A DNA stretch of 64,000 nucleotides from contig NC_019729.1 of the NCBI RefSeq assembly GCF_000317475.1, forward strand, positions 186,001-250,000, read 5' to 3'. A model generated the notes under the pieces. That model did not search any database, was not told where the DNA came from, and saw nothing but the letters and a program-made list of their open reading frames with translations. The stretch's first letter is position 1. Every line of letters begins with the position of its first letter. The DNA comes from Oscillatoria nigro-viridis PCC 7112. GTDB taxonomy: Bacteria > Cyanobacteriota > Cyanobacteriia > Cyanobacteriales > Microcoleaceae. A program made the translations under genes and the position numbers. This document shows, one piece after another, positions 63,501-64,000 of the stretch.

Positions 63501-64000
63501 AATTCATCTACCAACAAACAATAGGGTACATCTTGATAGGCTTGCGCTAACAAAACGACTTTCCGCACTCGTCCCAGAAACTCTGGGAACGTGGGATTAC
63601 CCGACATATCTGTACGAAGGGGGACGGCATTGACAAAATTTTCTGCATTCACACGGCTCACAAAGGGGGAGCCAACAATCACGTCTTCGGTACATGTGTA
63701 GCGATAGAGCAAGATATTAAACGCGGCTAACAGGGTTGTTGATAGGGCGACCCCTTCCTGGCCGCCCAATTGGCTGAGGGCTGCCGTGATTTCTTGAGAA
63801 ATGCGAAAAGACAGAGAAGATCCCTGGAGCGATTGCTCTGGGGGGCGCGGCCGGTCAGTGGGTAGGGGTAATAAAGGAGGGGCTCCAGCAAGTTGTTTTT
63901 TCCAATAGGCTAAGGAGTCTTGAAAGGGGAGCTTTCGTAGCTCTGACATCAGAGCTGTATAGGATGTTTCGTAGATTGCCCGATCGATACATTGCAATTT
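60542..64000 (-). CDS. Nonribosomal peptide synthetase, terminal C-A-T-TE module, 5' partial
   Basis: The frame is open to the right edge, so the visible 1152 residues are the 3' part of a longer gene. They begin inside a condensation domain (its HHxxxDG motif lies outside) with LPTDRPRPPEQSLQGSSLSF. The adenylation domain has TYQELHQRSNQLA, YTSGSTGKPKG, MYGPTETTVWS, YKTGDLARYLPDG and VKIRGFRIELGEIE. The pocket read by eye is D-I-L-Q-L-G-M-V-W-K, closest to glycine-type codes. A carrier domain (DNFFELGGHSLLAI) and a thioesterase (LAGESLGGLVAFE, final GNHLSIL His) complete the module, so it releases a finished peptide. Confidence 0.93.
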   Translation of the reverse strand, partial: KLQCIDRAIYETSYTALMSELRKLPFQDSLAYWKKQLAGAPPLLPLPTDRPRPPEQSLQGSSLSFRISQEITAALSQLGGQEGVALSTTLLAAFNILLYRYTCTEDVIVGSPFVSRVNAENFVNAVPLRTDMSGNPTFPEFLGRVRKVVLLAQAYQDVPYCLLVDEFCPQPDLSYAPLFQVTFVFEENIPFQRIDLSRLTASPWVIENNEGKFDLTLFLKPTSEGLEGSWSYSTDLFNAETIERMNEHFQILLAGIVAHPELPISALPLLPDKEKNLLLVEWNQTQTDESQDRCLHDLVTQQSEATPEKIAVSCEGQTLTYQELHQRSNQLAHYLQKKGVKPDDLVGICVERSLEMLVGLLGVLKAGGAYVPIDPNYPPDRVEYMIENSKAKLLLTQQQLVKNLPTTAAKEALVICLDADWSLIAQESEETPIANVTPENMAYVIYTSGSTGKPKGVQVLHRGAVNFLNSMRQQPGICEADILLSVTTLSFDIAVLELYLPLTVGAQVVILSREAAMDGRKLLKTIAQSGITILQATPATWRLLLESGWEGQSPMKMLSGGEAIPKELAAQLLTKGTELWNMYGPTETTVWSTVYQIKDAQQRILIGKPIANTDIYILDPLLQPVPVGVAGELHIGGAGLARGYLQRDDLTTERFIPNPFRETERIYKTGDLARYLPDGNIECLGRLDFQVKIRGFRIELGEIESVLVKHPHVQQAVVIVREDFPGDKRLVGYIVAVNNQNPTIQELRSLLKEYVPEYMVPSIFVFLEALPLTPNGKVDRKALPAPQQSAQPPITPATPTPLYPPATTTQATPEQPRKFASPQDDLEVQLIKIWEKVLHTSPISTTDNFFELGGHSLLAISLLREIEETYKQELSLAILFQSPTIKQLANTLREQGCLSSSQALVTIQQGSSKLPVFFIYGIFLYYDLSRHLGEDLTCYGVYLNEEVSMFQRKELDKPPMQVSIADMATRYLKEIQTHQPTGPYLLAGESLGGLVAFEMAHQLHLQGEEVALLCLLDSAIPGKNELSLSQKLAFHAKKLREKGFSYVFQKIQQFQKTKSTSNMNNDPVDPRLEFRNYAFNSYRLQPYPGRAILFRAMEESHFSTLENWNEYLVGGLDIYDIPGNHLSILQKPNVHLLAEKMRVHIDRAFAKL

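Overview
The window is chromosomal DNA from a cyanobacterium, most likely a filamentous non-heterocystous one of the Microcoleus/Oscillatoria/Phormidium group. The clade is an inference. Support comes from very frequent HIP1 octamers (GCGATCGC), a high-light-inducible protein, group 1 sigma factor SigA, FurA, DUF3153/DUF3611/LapA proteins, a vMAP-type NB-ARC protein, tandem heptamers (GATTTTA) and many hairpin repeats between genes.

Layout. 0-3.3 kb: the 3' part of a sugar ABC importer (ATPase plus permease), a long hairpin element and a decayed SLH/OprB-type porin. 3.6-6.5 kb: serS and an unrecognised gene. 6.5-9.3 kb: a decayed zone holding a ketoacyl-synthase-III-like relic and a complete IS630-type insertion sequence. 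9.1-17.2 kb: a 45-residue protein, msrA, YtxH and DUF948 small membrane proteins, a secreted glycoside-hydrolase-like protein, an HTH gene broken by one stop codon, and a glycine-zipper peptide next to a dynamin-like GTPase. 17.3-18.9 kb: a vapBC-like toxin-antitoxin pair and small hypotheticals. 19-36 kb: mostly housekeeping (argB, a HAD hydrolase, mreBCD, ssb, a TPR protein, a PmbA/TldE protease homologue, DUF3153, lapA, scpA, a sugar nucleotidyltransferase, speA, a RodZ-like protein, DUF3611 and hli).

37-47 kb is the accessory island. It holds a strong promoter/terminator pair that frames a short minus-strand transcript, a Panacea-domain antitoxin with an unrecognised overlapping partner, hicBA, a tightly coupled SNF2-helicase/Hsp70-like operon, a duplicated-domain membrane protein, and an NB-ARC STAND protein preceded by three iterated repeats. 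The helicase/Hsp70 pair is the best candidate here for an undescribed conflict or genome-maintenance system.

47-57 kb returns to housekeeping: xth, an NAD(P)-binding protein, an EAL phosphodiesterase, tRNA-Pro(CGG), lipA, sigA, fur and a frameshifted peptidoglycan-binding protein. 57-64 kb is again accessory: a short non-autonomous element sharing ends with the 7.8 kb insertion sequence, a transposase relic, an SGNH-type secreted protein, a second IS630-type element, and the terminal C-A-T-TE module of a nonribosomal peptide synthetase that runs off the right edge.

All calls come from reading the sequence and from family knowledge. No database search was run.
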